This document shows positions 50,824 to 64,000 of a stretch of DNA of 64,000 bases, piece after piece. The position numbers and the translations under genes were made by a program. Each line of letters opens with the position of its first letter. Position 1 is the stretch's first letter. The stretch lies in NCBI GenBank assembly GCA_903813345.2, contig CAIIXF020000010.1, positions 13,397,181 through 13,461,180 of the forward strand, read 5' to 3'. This DNA is from Owenia fusiformis. Taxonomy: Eukaryota > Annelida > Polychaeta > Sabellida > Oweniidae. Under the pieces are notes generated by a model. That model had not been told where the DNA came from. It searched no databases and was given only the letters and a program-made list of their open reading frames with translations.

Positions 50824-52130
50824 GTAAGTAGATAAATAGCCATTCTTTAGTATTTAATACATTGTGGTAATATAGCTACCCACTATCATTTGGAAGCTTG
50901 TTAAAAATAATCTGAGGTAGGTGTAATTGTGTATACCCTTTACGAAACAAAGAGTCAAAAAAGATCTGTAGGGAGAGAGGTGACACTGAATTCCCATAAG
51001 CTATCCACACATAACTCTTGGTCTTCAAACCACAGAGTTTCGGGATTTGAATTTCAGAATTTCCTGGGTTTTGATTGCCAGGTGTTTTGAGTTTTTTTTA
51101 ATATGGATGTGAATGACTGATTAAAAAAAGAATGGAAAAAGCGTTCACATTGAGACGGCCTCGAATATACATGTTTTACAGTTGAGTGATTCTGATTGTA
51201 TCATCTCACAGATTTATGAGTTCAAGTGAAGCTAGGGTACTTTAAGACTGTTATCTGAGGTATTCAGGACATAATTCAAGGGTTGATTGTACTATGGAAA
51301 GCCTCCACCATGTTGTTTTCATAATCCATATTCCCACACTATGTGTATCATTACTCAGCACATACCAAGGGACAATTGAACGAAACAGCAATTCTCGACC
51401 ATTTCATTGTTCTGATATTCCCCAATCTGTCTTTGTAATAAATTACTTGGAAACACAATAGAAACACTCCAACGTTTTCCTTATAGTACCTGTCTGTCAT
51501 TTTGACATTTGGGTATTTAATGCCATTTGGGATATTGCAATAAAGCTAAATGGATCTCTGTAATAAATTGTTTTACCTAAAAAACCACTCTGGGATAAAA
51601 TCAAGTGATTTTTTGATTGTTATGTTGATGTATTGCTATTAAGAGATGATAATACTGGTATACAAATTGAACCAATAGATCTATGATACATGGGGGTCTA
51701 ATTTTGATAAGTTGAATAATGGCTTCGATTCTATAGGGTGATTTAGTACAGGGTGATCTGCATAATACACATTAAGAAATATAAGTATGAGCCATATATG
51801 GCTCAAATGGGCTATGGTCATTCATCACTCAGATGCCCATTTACCAGTAGTCATATTGGCATATTTTGTGTTATCCCAAACAAAAAATATGTGTTACTGG
51901 ATGGCAGGGTCATATTTTTCATAAACTGTCTTGTCAAATTCTGATTGCATGCATGTACTATTCATCATTTTATTTTTAACCTCTATTTCTTATATTATTT
52001 TTTTAATGTTGTGCCATGGGCCCCTGGAATTTTTATGTTGTACTATATAAGTTTATTCATTAATGTAATTTATTATTTTTTCATTAACTTTATAAAGCCC
52101 CAACTTTATAATAAATTGACTTGTTTCTAG
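50824..52130 (+). other. intron, nothing recognised
   Basis: AT-rich intron without bounded elements. The polypyrimidine tract before 52131 is weak but the acceptor (TTGTTTCTAG) is good. Confidence 0.35.
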
Positions 52131-52205
52131 GACAACAGAGTGTAAGGTCTACATGACAGACAGGGGAGTGAAACGTAGACGAAGAACATCTTCTGAGAGC
52201 TTACG
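52131..52205 (+). CDS. MCTP optional 75-nt exon, arginine-rich
   Basis: Acceptor TTTCTAG, possible donor G then GTATCT (weak). Completes the split Val and reads TTECKVYMTDRGVKRRRRTS, then SESLR. The length, 75 nt, is a multiple of three, and entry and exit phases are the same, so including or skipping it keeps the frame (GV-SSEMKL when skipped, SLR-SSEMKL when included). It inserts four consecutive arginines and a Ser/Thr cluster into a loop of C2A before its last strands. If the weak donor is ignored the frame reads on 14 codons to a stop, giving a truncated protein. Vertebrate MCTP genes also splice variably in this part, as far as I recall. Confidence 0.7.
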
Positions 52206-52757
52206 GTATCTTGCACTACATATAGATGGCAGTGTTAACAATTAACCTTTAATTAACCTTTAGTCTCTCGGCTATTTGTTCAGTACATGTAAATTCCTTC
52301 TTCTTGTAAGGAGAGGGGAGCAATCACTCTGAATAAAGTTAGGAGAATGTCTAGCTAAGGAAGCATTCGCGAATTCAACTGACGTTCATATCTTCTATAA
52401 TGCTGAAAAGCAATTGAAATTTGGTATGAATGAATTGAATAAAAAAAAACAGATGGATTAACTTATTTTATGGTCAACTCATTTAAATGTGAATGGTACC
52501 TGCCACTATTCCATTCATATTTAAATGAGTCAATCGTCAGCCATCATCTGACAGTTGAATTCCCGACTGCAACCTAAGTGGAAAACCATTTGAGATAAGA
52601 GTGGAGTGAAACTTACCTTTTTAACATTCACAAAAATGTTTTTTAACAACACTGCACAAAATAGTATTTCATGCTGAGACTACTTCATGAAAAAGTTAGT
52701 TTTTCACCTCCCCCTAAAATCTTATCTAATCAATGCTAATCTCCTTGCATGTATACA
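52206..52757 (+). other. intron, nothing recognised
   Basis: A short inverted pair TTTAAATGTGAATGG / CCATTCATATTTAAA lies near 52485-52530. Nothing else is seen. Confidence 0.35.
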
Positions 52758-52762
52758 TACTG

Positions 52763-52959
52763 CAGTAATCTCCACAGGATAAGTGGGTGCAAAATTCTTA
52801 TTTTCACAATTCAGACCAAAATTGGTCAAAATATGCCCATTTTTCATGATTTTTGTCAGTTTTAAGTGGGTGGAAATGGATTTTCAGGTTGGTGCAAGCC
52901 TGTTTTCAAAATCTCAGGTGGGTGCTGCGCCCACTTGCTTTAATGCTGGGGGATCACTG
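52763..52959 (-). mobile_element. CAGTGATCTCCCC element, copy 5 (reverse orientation)
   Basis: The ends are slightly worn (CAGTAATCTCCAC and GGGGATCACTG). The 5-bp duplication is TACTG (52758-52762 and 52960-52964). The interior is in reverse orientation to copy 1. Confidence 0.85.
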
Positions 52960-53375
52960 TACTGATACAGGAAGTACATTTATGGGACTTATAAAAAGGG
53001 ATCATCAGGATGTGATAAGTCATAAATGGTTTTATTTGTCTATGGAGAGATGACATTTCTCCATATTAACCCATAAATAATGTACTCCAGACTCTAATAC
53101 AGCATAGATCATAGACAGAATTATTTTTTTGCATTAATTCCAAAGCACCTCTTTTTCAAGAGAGATCAGCCTATCTGAAATATTATCAAGAGTACTGAGC
53201 TCTATGGTTCTATGGTTTCAAAGACAGGGGGAAGTACACTGGTTAATTGGTTTTACCAATTTACCATGGTGAATGTGTCTCCTGTATCAGTGCTGTTTCT
53301 GCTTCAGAATGTTACTTCTTGCATTAAGCTTATGCCCCCTCATCTTAATCCATCAAAATATTTCATTTAACTTAT

Positions 53376-53546
53376 GCCTCAGTCACATTTGATCATGGCA
53401 AACGTATGACGGCTGTAGCTTCCCTAAATTGAGAGAATTATGCAGCATTAAAACAAAGGGAGGAGCCCTACGATGTAGATTTTCTTTATAGATTTTTTGA
53501 AGCTATGGCTGCCATACGGCCGGAGTAGAGCAAATGTGACTGAGGC
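53376..53546. mobile_element. small element, GCCTCAGTCACATTTG family, copy 3 (best preserved)
   Basis: Exact inverted ends GCCTCAGTCACATTTG and CAAATGTGACTGAGGC, 171 bp, non-coding. The interior has further inverted similarity (TACGATGTAGATTTTCTTTA, AAGCTATGGCTGCCATACGG). The flanks are TTAT on the left and TTAA on the right, so the target site may be TTAA-like. Reference copy for the family with 6085 and 15924. Confidence 0.8.
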
Positions 53547-53862
53547 TTAAAGGAATGAATACAACAGTGTTACAACAGTATGCAGGTTTGGGAACAGTGG
53601 TTTTACAGTTGGTTTATGTATGACTATGTATTTAGCATAGTGTTCAGTCAACATCTAACCTGTAAGACTATTCTACAAATCTGATTGATTCCCTCCCAGT
53701 GTATATGATTCTTGGAGTACAGGCTGCTGTGTTAATCTGCACTCAGAGAAGTTGATTATAGAAGCACTTGAACAGTAAAATTTGTCAAATTGAACAATGT
53801 TTAAACTCATTAGAAATGATGACATCTTTCAAAGTTCTCTTGAATTGAAAGATAACGAATAT

Positions 53863-56800
53863 TTTATTTTTTTTATTTTTTTTTTATTTCATCATTTACT
53901 TATATTACATACAATATATGAGTACAAATAAATATGAATACAACCGTACAAGAATCAAATTACAATCAATCAAAAGTATAGGCATATTGAATTAAAAGTT
54001 TTTGATTAAATTTTTAATCCACAATGCTAAAACAGTTTCCCTTTCTATGACATGGAATATAGATTCATAAAAATGTAAATTTGTAACAAAGGCTGTTCTT
54101 ATATCGAATCTTTTCCAACTTTCATGATCTTCAGAAAAATTGCACCAATTATTATAAATTGTTATGCCAAGAATTGTTATTATGACATTTCTAAATTTGG
54201 TGATATTGTTCCCTGGTAAAAATCCAGTAACAATATGTTTGTATTTAATTTGACACTTCAACTTTTCACTTAACTCTTGCCACACATGTCTTACTTTTAT
54301 GCATTCAAATAACATATGTTTCATATTGTGTAATTCATGACATATTTGACAATTTCTTGGAACTTTATTATTCCATTTAGATATGAGATATCCACATGCC
54401 AGTAGATTGTTCAATATTTTGAAATTAAATTCTGAGAAGTAATTATAACTCATGTTCATTAATTTCTGATTATAAATACTTTTCCATTGATGCTGTTCTG
54501 CAATAGTAAAACAAGTACTCCAGTATGTTTCATGGATATTTCTCTCAAATTTAGAATTTCTCATAATGTTATAGAAAAATTTGGCTTTTTTACCTTCAAG
54601 TTTAATAAACTGATTTTCAATCAAAAAATCTGTTTTATCCTTTACATTAATGAAGGGTAGATTAGTTTTATCACGATTTGAACATACGCTCATAATAGCT
54701 TTCTTGATTGTATATAATTCTACCATCCAGTTCCTCTTTCCAAGTAAAACCTGAGTACATAACTGACTGCTTTTAAAATAACCATTTGGATTAAAAAAAA
54801 AATCTTTTACATAAACAAAACCTGACTGAATCCAGTTTTTAAAGAATAAAACTTTTCCTCTATTTTGGAATCGCCTGTTGAACCATAAAACCTCACTGAA
54901 AATATCATCACTTTTAATTTTATCATTTGTTATGTATGTTTTACATGTGTTGAATGAGCAAAATATGTCCTTATAAAAAGGTACCATTTATTGATTGTTG
55001 GTTAAAGTTGCAGTTCAAGAAAGTTTCTAATTTTAGACCTGTTTTCTTTATAAGGTACGATGGAAAAAGTTTCCATGATGTTTTGCTAGTAAGTAGTCTA
55101 TTTATCCAAATAGACTGAAGACTTTGTATTTTAAGCTTAATATCTACTACGTTTAATCCCCCATCCTCTATTGCTCCAATTATTGAATTTCTTTTCACTT
55201 TATCCTTCCCATTCCATAAAAAGTCGAAAAAAATTCTCTCTATTTGTTTAACGATTGACTCCTCAATTTCCATAACTGTAAAATTGTATACAAGCTTTGA
55301 CATTGCTAGGGAATTAATAATTTGAGCTTTTCCAAAATATGTTAATTTTCTCATTTTCCATGTTTGTAATAGCTGTTTTAGTCTTAGTCTTGATTCCCAG
55401 TTTAAAGAATGACATTTTTGTTTATCCCAAATGTGAATTCCAAGGCATTTTATTGGTGTATTACTGAAAAGTATTTCTTCAATGTATTCGTCCTTTGAAT
55501 CCTGAAGAGAGCCCAGTTGTATGCCTTTAGTTTTATCAATGTTTAATTTAAGCCCACAAACCCTTGAGAATTTCTCTATTTTCTATAATGCAGCTTTAAG
55601 AGATTCTTTATCTGATAAAATTAAAGTTGTATCGTCTGCGTGTTGTATTATTTTGATATTTTTATTCTCTATTTCTATACCATGTATTTTATCATCATTT
55701 TTGATTGAAACGGCCATTACTTCTGTGCAAAGAATAAATAGCAAAGCCGATATAGGGCAACCTTGCCTTATTCCCCTATACATTTGAAAGCTATCCGAAA
55801 ACCACCCATTATTTTGAATTTTCAAGACTGGGTCATTATACAAAATTTTTATCCATCTTTTGAAGTTATTTCCAAAGTTAAATTTATCAAGTGTTTTGAA
55901 CATAAAATTCCAATTAATAGAATCAAACGCTTTTTTGTAGTCCAAACATACTAATAAACCTGGTATATCTTCAATATTAGAGTAATCTATGATATCAAGA
56001 AGCAATCTAGCATTATAGCCGATAAAACGGCCAGGAATATATGCAGACTGGTCGATATTAATCAAGTTTTTTATCACTTTTTGTAATCTTTTTGCCAAAA
56101 CAAAAGCAAGTATTTTGTAGTCATAATTAGACAGACTAATTGGTCGGTAATTGTTTAAAATGTACTTATCACCTTTTTTATACAATAGAGTTAATACAGA
56201 TAATCTCATAGAATCACTCATTTCCCCCTTTTCAAAAATCTCTTGTAAAACTGAAAAATAGATTTCCTTTATTTCCTCCCAAAAGCATTGGTAAAATTCA
56301 GGAATAAGACCATCTATTCCTGGACTTTTGTTTCTTTTCAAATTCCTGACTGCAAAATCTATTTCAGATTGTAAAAGCTCATTTTCACATACATTTTTCT
56401 CTGTTTCTGTTAGAATATGATCCAGATTAATATTTTGCAAAAAAGCGTCTATGTCTTCAATGGGTATGTTATCAGATGAATATAGTTTCTGGTAAAACGA
56501 TTTTGCTTCACATAAAATATCTTCACTTTTAAAAAAAGTCCCATTTTCAGTAGAAATCTTATTTATAACATTTGATGTTTGTCTTTTTTTCTCAAGATTC
56601 AAAAAATACTTTGTACTTTTTTCACCATATTCTACCCATTTCGCCCTTGACCGAATTTGAAATCCTTTCGCCTTTTTTTCATATATATGATCTAATTTTG
56701 ATTCAAAAGCTGCTTTTTTTAATTATTAACGAATTAGATACTTCAATGTTATTACATCTTTCAATAAAAGTGTTTATGTTGTCAATTTTTTCTTGTAAAA

Positions 56801-58045
56801 GTTTGCATTCATTTTTCTCATTTCTAGATCTTTGTATAGAGAATCTAATAGAAGTTTCCTTTATTTTGGCTTTTAGAATTTCCCAAAACACTCGTTTTGA
56901 GTCAATTTTTTCAAAATTCCTTTTAACATTTTGAATACATTCAATAATTTTGTGTTTATACTCGAAATCATTCAGTAAACTACCATTAAGCTTCCAATAT
57001 CCCTTTCCTCTTACATTTTTACTGATTCCGAAATCACAAACAACTGCTCGGTGATCTCTGTTTAATGCTTGAAGAATATACGATTTAATGATATGAGAGG
57101 CACTATTCTTTGATTTAAATATGTAGTCTAGTCTGCTCTTACACTTATTAATTTTATCATAGAATGTAAAACCAGGTTTTTTGACCTTCATTGATGTCCA
57201 AACATCTACAACGTTTAAATTACTTATCATATACTCAAACGAATGTTTACTTTTATCATCTCTAACTCTACTTTGCGATATTCTATCATTTTCATTTCTA
57301 CAACAATTCATATCACCTGCTAAAAAAATATTTTCATTATCCATTGAATTTTCAGTGATCCAGTAATCAATATCTTTGAAAAAAGTACATCTGTCTGCAA
57401 TATTGTTAGGGGCATAAATACTGGCAAAAGAATAGATTTTGCTATGTATTTCAGCATTTACTAGAACCGCCCTTCCATTATCTAGACATTTATAGTTCTT
57501 CACATTACAAGAATTACTTAAGGCTTTACTCAACATAATAGCTACACCTCTTGAATGATTTGAATCAGTGATACTATGAAAAACTTTACCATCCCAATAT
57601 GAATTAAAAGTCTTTACAAAATCAGTTGTACAAAAAGTCTCTTGCAAACAAATAATGTCAGGTTTCTGGTCTTGTAGCCATTGAAAAAGTTTTCTTCTTG
57701 CATTATCTTTTAATCCCCTTACATTGAGGGTAAGAATTCTTAACTTATCCATCATTTAATGAATGTTAAGAGTTAATGTGGAGGGGTTATTTGCTTCATG
57801 GTCTTGGTTGCTGGCTGTTTCTCGGCAGACGTAGGGGTAGATTGTGAAGATCTGTCCTTACGTTTGTTGCTGACGGGTGTTTTCATACAGGCTACCTCAG
57901 GTGTATTTTTCATTGTACTAACAATGTTTCTTGCAATTTTGCTGTACCCCTGTTTGGATAAGTGTACTCCCTTGGGGTCATTGGTGGCGTAGTCCTTCTG
58001 GGATGTCCTGCCTTCATTGCAGAGTAGTGAACTATCATTGTCAAT
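53863..58045 (-). mobile_element. Tx1/L1-type LINE, 5'-truncated, with poly-A and 12-bp target duplication
   Basis: A 4.2-kb non-LTR retrotransposon inserted antisense in an MCTP intron. A 12-bp direct duplication, GATAACGAATAT, lies at 53851-53862 and 58046-58057. The 3' end (left side) is a T-rich run on the plus strand, i.e. a poly-A tail. It holds the last 90 codons of ORF1 and a complete-length ORF2. ORF2 has only three breaks (two single-base shifts in homopolymers and one stop), and the duplication is intact, so the copy is young. Truncation falls inside ORF1. Confidence 0.93.
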
Positions 58046-61000
58046 GATAACGAATATGATATCTCACCTGGGTGTTTTCTTAACATGCTTTTGTACTAAT
58101 ATTACTGTTTGGGCGAATATACAGTGATCTTCCCAGGATTGTTTAGTCAAAATATCTCAATATTCACCCTCTTCACAGGGTGCAACATATCTTGAACAAG
58201 GTGTAACACCCAATTGGTCTTATGGGGAAATCACTGCTAAATTACAAGCCCAGAGTAACATAACTTTCTAATATGCTTTCCCTTTATGATATTGTAGGTT
58301 TCACCCTAATAAAATGCTTACACCCATGACAGTACATTTCTGTGTTAACAGTCACATCAAGGTTAACAGTGGAAATGGATCATCTCTAGCAATATTAGGC
58401 GGAACACTGCTCAATTTCAAATGAATATTATTTCCAGAGAATTAGAATTTTATCACTCATTAAAAGATGGCATTATAGTATCAAAGCATTCAAAGGCTGC
58501 GTAAATAATCATTTAAGTTGTTTGCATTCAAATTCACTTTAACTGTTTGTATTCATTTGACTTCACTTCTTGAAAGAAAAGACGTATTTAGAACGAGACA
58601 TTTTCTGCTCATGGTACCTTTTTATATCTCATCCAACTCAAGTAAGATATAGAAAAGCCATCCATCATGTCGTCCTTATGTCAGTCTGTCCTCGCAAATC
58701 TCAGGTAGTGATAGACTAGTTTTTTTGTTAACTAGAAGAGAAAACATTTTCCTTAAATTCCTTTGATTTACTACAGCTTCAATGAATGCAGAATTAGAAT
58801 TCTAAATAATCATCTGGAAAAAATATGTTTAAACTGAATCATTAGAAAAAAATTACGTTAATACCTGGGGTGAGACTCATTCCTCAGTTAAAGTGTTTCT
58901 CTGCAAAAGTAGGATTTGATTATTAATTTATTTGTTAAAGATGCAATGCTGTAGGTAGATAGTGATAGATTATGTCAGTATATTATGTTGAACCTGCTGC
59001 TGCTTGTCATGACATTTTGTGATTGAAGTCTCAGCATGGAATAGATAGAGTTTGTAATTCCTGTCATGAATTTGATCCATCTGTCTTGTAATTATGTAAC
59101 TATGAATTGTGAAGGTCAGAACAACTAGTAATCGTTAAGTATCATCCAACTGGTACATTCCATAAACTCGTCAGAATAAAGGAACTGGGAGCTTAATCTT
59201 GTTGAGAATTTGAAGATTACCTTTGATCCGTTGAAAGCCAATTTCCAGTTTAAAATTGGATAAAGTGATGATCATTATAGGGATCATATAATTTAACGCC
59301 CCTATATTCGTAGGTAGATTCTACCTATCTGCCCAACATGCAGGATCTAGTTCTGATTTTTTTATTTCTCTTGCATAATACTTTTTTGTGGACAATGTTC
59401 AGTGGTTGGCATTCTATAATATGTTGAATTAGATGGTGATAATTATGTGAGAAATTTTTTAAAAATTGACCCATGTTTGTGGGAGGAAAGAAATAACAAG
59501 GGATGATACCAGGCCAGTTACTACTCACTGGCATCATATCTCATCAGATAAAGAAAAATAACATCCCCCCTTAACACACACTTTAAACATAAATCTATGT
59601 CTTTATTTGCAGCTCCAGTGAAATGAAGCTTCTGCTGAGTGACAAATCTGGCAAGACCAGTGAGTACATGGGCTACCTTCTCTTGGAGTGCACTATCAAG
59701 CCAAAGTCCCAGGATGAGAAAGAACAGGTAGGAGATACCACTGAACAGACATTTTTCTCAATTTTGATGCAAGGCAAATTAAGCCACCGGGCTATCCATT
59801 TGTTTGACTTGCTCCTTAAAAGAGAGCTTCACTAGTTTAGAACCACACTCTGCACTTGGTGTAAATTAATGAGCTAGAGACAAGCCTCGATTAAGAAGTA
59901 ATTCAACATTGAAACAATTCATGCTTGAATCAATCAATGAGCACCAATGGGTTGAGTAAAATCGGTGAGTATGCAACAAAAGCACATATTAGCTAGTGTA
60001 AGATAGTGTCAAAAGAATCCCACTAATTTGACAAAAGAACAAATGAGTATTATAATATTGAATTTGCCTTGAGAACATCTCATCATAGTAACACCTATTT
60101 TCAACCTCTATGAATTTATTCATGAATGTCAGGTTGAATTTGTGATCCTAATACATTTTTATCAATTCATGTAATATTGTATTATTACTAAGATTAGCTT
60201 TCATAATCCATTAATGTTTGATCTCTATCTCTCTGTTAGAATAAGAAGAGTTCACTTTGACACATTTTTCGTTACATGGGAGAATTGTTACATTAAGATC
60301 AATCAGCCATACACTATTACATTATATGGATCTTAGGGGAGTTTTTAAAAGTGATTGAGTATTTTATTTGAGCATTTATGGAGGGTTTCAAACCACAGGG
60401 ACCATAACTATTGATAACACACGGAAATATTCTGACAGAAATTGTGACACGAAAAAGCAGAAAAAGTGTGTTATGACAATGTAAGCCTTAATACGTGTAT
60501 AGTATGAAACCTACTATGTTGTAAGGACAATATGTATTCTTATAAAACAGTTCAAATGAAACATGTAACTCATATACATTCACTTGCTTAGGTCAAACAA
60601 AAATAAAAAGCAAATACTCCATGTAATTTGCATGTGATTATTTCAAGTATTCCAGATGGATTGATGTACAACTTCAGATATCCCATTAGTAGTCTTTTAA
60701 CGGAATTAATTTGCTTCGTTGCATATAGAGTATGTATAATGTATATGATTCCATTTATTATCACATGCAGTTAGGTGAGAATAGCTAATATTTGAATACT
60801 GGTAGAGATACCTGCAGAAACATTGAGTATTCAATTTGATAAAATCAGCTTGAAAGGAAGGTAGGCTTACACTTTTCCTGTATTTTTTAGATTGTATTTA
60901 ATGAATAATTTTTTGAAATAAAGTCACAATTATTGGACTTTTTAGTAAATAGGCAAGATTTTTCAAACCTCATTTGTCATCATTTAACATGCATTCATTT

Positions 61001-64000
61001 GTTAATTTTGCACTATGTACAGTATAACATTTCCTGAATCTGCAAATGTAATTCAAAAGTATCATATTGTTTTGACAAGTTCAAACAATATCAAGCAATA
61101 ATTGCTAAAATCATTATTGTAACCTTTAGAATATGTTTTAATTGCATTTATCGAAATATATTATGATTGCTATTGTAAACTAATTCATTTGTTAGAGAAT
61201 TCTGTAAGGTTAGTTGATACATGATAATGTGATTGTAACTAAACAAATGAAATTGCAAGACAAGACATTTCCAAGAGATGAAGCAGTTGATAATGACATT
61301 TAGTTTCGTTTTGTGTTTGGAAATACGGAAAAGGATCTCTCTGGATTTAAAACAATAAAGCTGAAAGAGAAATTCACTAAGAACTGGTGGTGAATATAGA
61401 TATCACTAAAATATATTTACCTTTGCCACCAGGGTGCTTGTTGACTGATGTAATGTTCATATTCACATATGAGAGTTCATAAAGTACATAAAAATGATTT
61501 AAAAACATTGAAGAAAATCCTGATGTGGCTTAATTATTTATTTAATTGATGATATCGTTTTGCATAAAAATTTTGAAAGTTTATTGTTATAAAATGAATG
61601 ACTTCATTAGGAAGTCGGTACTGAGATGTAAGTGGCATTGTGGGAGAATCACTTGTGGTAGTGTACTGTATTTCTTGAAGTACTGAGAAAAATAAATGGA
61701 CTTAAATGGACTAAGGTAGCATTCTAAGGAATATGTATTTTGTTCTTCTGGGCCCTATTCATGATGTTCAAAAAATTGTTATATGAAGACCCAAAGCACC
61801 ACAAAAACCTCTCAACTTAATCAAACCCCTGTATGACAAATCATCACTAAACTAGTATATTTGTATCAAGGGAAAATGATTTATTGTTAATAACACTCTA
61901 ATATTTTGCTTAGATTAGAAAATTAACGAATTCACATCATGAATATGATATAAAAGTCGGTGCTGCGTTGGATTTTCTATGGATTATTTTGTAGATAATA
62001 TGATATGTCATGCACAGTGGATAAAACCAGGGGCATCTGATGCATTAGGTTTGAGCTTCAGCAATATTTTCCTAAACCTGTTAATATATTACTACTTTTT
62101 GCTGAGAGACCACCGTATGTAACATTGATTATACCAGCGATACTGCAAATTTTATGTGGCCATACTATTAGGATAGCGATGATTCTCTGTGATTATTTCC
62201 TCGCCTGAGTGACTATCGGAGGATAAGGAAATAGAATATTACTGTTTTGTTCATGCTTGGACATTGTGAAAGATTGTGGTTTTCTTTCTTGTCAGAAAAC
62301 AGAAGGATGGGTTGAGTAACATTACAGTTGAATTTGTCTGTGTGTCTGTCTTTGTTGCCAGTAGCAATGAGGATTAGTTCAAAGAGAATTTGATCTAATG
62401 AGACTCTATCAAGCAATGTAAACACAGTAATAGCAAATGAACTGTGAAGATTGGTTCAGGTGTATGCTTTCAATAAAACCAATTGCCAATATTTGTACAG
62501 GGTAAACAGTTACATATTGACTAGTGCTTTCATTTAGTTCTATAGACAGAAAATTCAGTTTATAGATTCACAGACTGACAAGCCTGTTCACATGTTGAAC
62601 ATACAGGGAACATGCACATCTGTTGCTAAGGAACATACACATCTGTTGCTAGGGAACATACACATCTGTTGCTAGGAACATACATAGTCATCTGTTGTTA
62701 GGGAACATATTCTTCTGTTGTTAGGGAACATAGGCATCTGTTGCTAGGGAACATACACATCTGTTGCTAAGGAACATACACATCTGTTGCTAGGAACATA
62801 GCCATCTGTTGCTAGGGAACATACACATCTGTTGTTAAGGAACATACACATCTGTTGCTAGGAACATACATAGTCATCTGTTGCTAGGGAACATATTCTT
62901 CTGTTGTTAGGGAACATAGGCATCTGTTGCTAGGGAACATACACATCTGTTGCTAAGGAACATACACATCTGTTGCTAGGAACATAGCCATCTGTTGCTA
63001 GGGAACATACACATCTGTTGTTAAGGAACATACACATCTGTTGCTAGGAACATACATAGTCATCTGTTGTTAGGGAACATATTCTTCTGTTGTTAGGGAA
63101 CATACTCATCTGTTGCTAGGGAACATATTCTTCTGTTGCTAGGGGAGCACATGCTCCAGGTACATTTGTCAAAAATTGCTGTGATAATGCATGATAATAA
63201 GAGACCTCTTGACAACTCCTTTAATGTGGCTCAGGCAATTACAGAAAATGGGGAGTCTGAAGATGCACTTAAAAATAGAGTACATACCCAATCATCATCA
63301 CGACTGAAATAGATATATTATTTAAATAGGATTAAATATGAATTGAATAGATAGGTTGCCTAGTTACTGCATTGCATATCGCCACTGTCCATCCAAAGAT
63401 ATATCGTCATGAGAGATTAAAAGTTGATTATGAAAGAAACCAATCAAGATTTGTCTCAGAGACGCTCTTCTATTTATACTAATAACATCATGCCTTGGAA
63501 TAAAATACAGTTTTAGTAAGCAATGTCTAGGACAACACAGAATGCGATTTTCACATAATATTATAAAGTGATTTATGATTGATTTCAGTTGCTATAATTA
63601 ACTACATTATGAGCTTCATGAAGAAGTGGGGATCGGCAGTAGTAGTTATTGTTGGGATATTATTTCATTTGGTAGAGTAATCTACTTAGCAACATTTCTT
63701 CTGATCAATTACAGAGGAATATACACACTTCTACTTATCCAGTGTCTTCAGATTTAGCATATCACTGCTGATCGCTTATTAATTAGATTAGAGGAGAAAA
63801 TCAATGTAAACTTTTAATTTGTAGCCATAAGGACAAGGATGAATATATTTTAACACATGAAAAGAATGGAAGGTAATGATGCAACTAGAATGGATTGTTA
63901 AATCAAACCTTGAATCTGGGTTGAATAAACTTTTGGTATGTTAATCCCAGCTTGATTGGATATAGTCAGCCAGAATAAAATGCTAGAGGTAAGATAAAGA

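Overview
The window is AT-rich animal DNA: large introns, GT-AG splice sites, and many small terminal-inverted-repeat (TIR) elements and tandem repeats. Nothing in it is prokaryotic. The two recognisable host genes are both conserved across animals. The LINE types and the density of small elements suggest a marine invertebrate (lophotrochozoan or invertebrate deuterostome), but I cannot name the species.

Layout. On the minus strand, the left edge holds the first two coding exons of the chaperonin subunit CCT3 (211-272 and 349-382). About 0.9 kb away, on the plus strand, begins what I read as an MCTP gene (multiple C2 domain and transmembrane protein), which fills the rest of the window and runs off the right edge. 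Its recognisable coding parts are two candidate tiny first exons (1262-1277 and 11124-11136); N-terminal exons 18844-19194 and 19976-20166; two longer alternative first exons (32371-32628 and 40710-41435); and the common C2A exons 48721-48829, 50352-50488 and 50738-50823, an optional 75-nt exon 52131-52205, and 59613-59727. Every junction is phase-compatible. All N-terminal routes end in phase 0 and join the common exon at 48721. The sequence therefore supports one gene with several promoters that give different disordered N-termini on the same C2 core. The later C2 domains and the membrane segments lie beyond the window.

The introns are crowded with mobile elements. They include a nearly whole Tx1/L1-type LINE with an SGNH-type ORF1 fragment and a 12-bp target duplication (53863-58045). 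A 5.4-kb foldback-like element with long sub-repeated inverted arms (33681-39064) encloses a broken restriction-endonuclease-type LINE and a 519-bp element with a 9-bp target duplication. A 1.7-kb TIR element (about 22769-24456) carries a two-exon gene for a 92-residue C2H2 zinc-finger protein that I do not recognise. Several small-element families have clear target duplications, one with six copies.

The points most worth a second look are: (1) a 7-copy, 64-bp tandem array that duplicates the 3' splice site and first 11 exon bases of an MCTP C2 exon (49913-50362); (2) the zinc-finger gene inside the TIR element, whose acceptor phase also matches upstream MCTP donors; (3) the MCTP alternative first exons and the Arg-rich cassette; (4) several uncatalogued small-element families with 3-, 5- and 9-bp target duplications.
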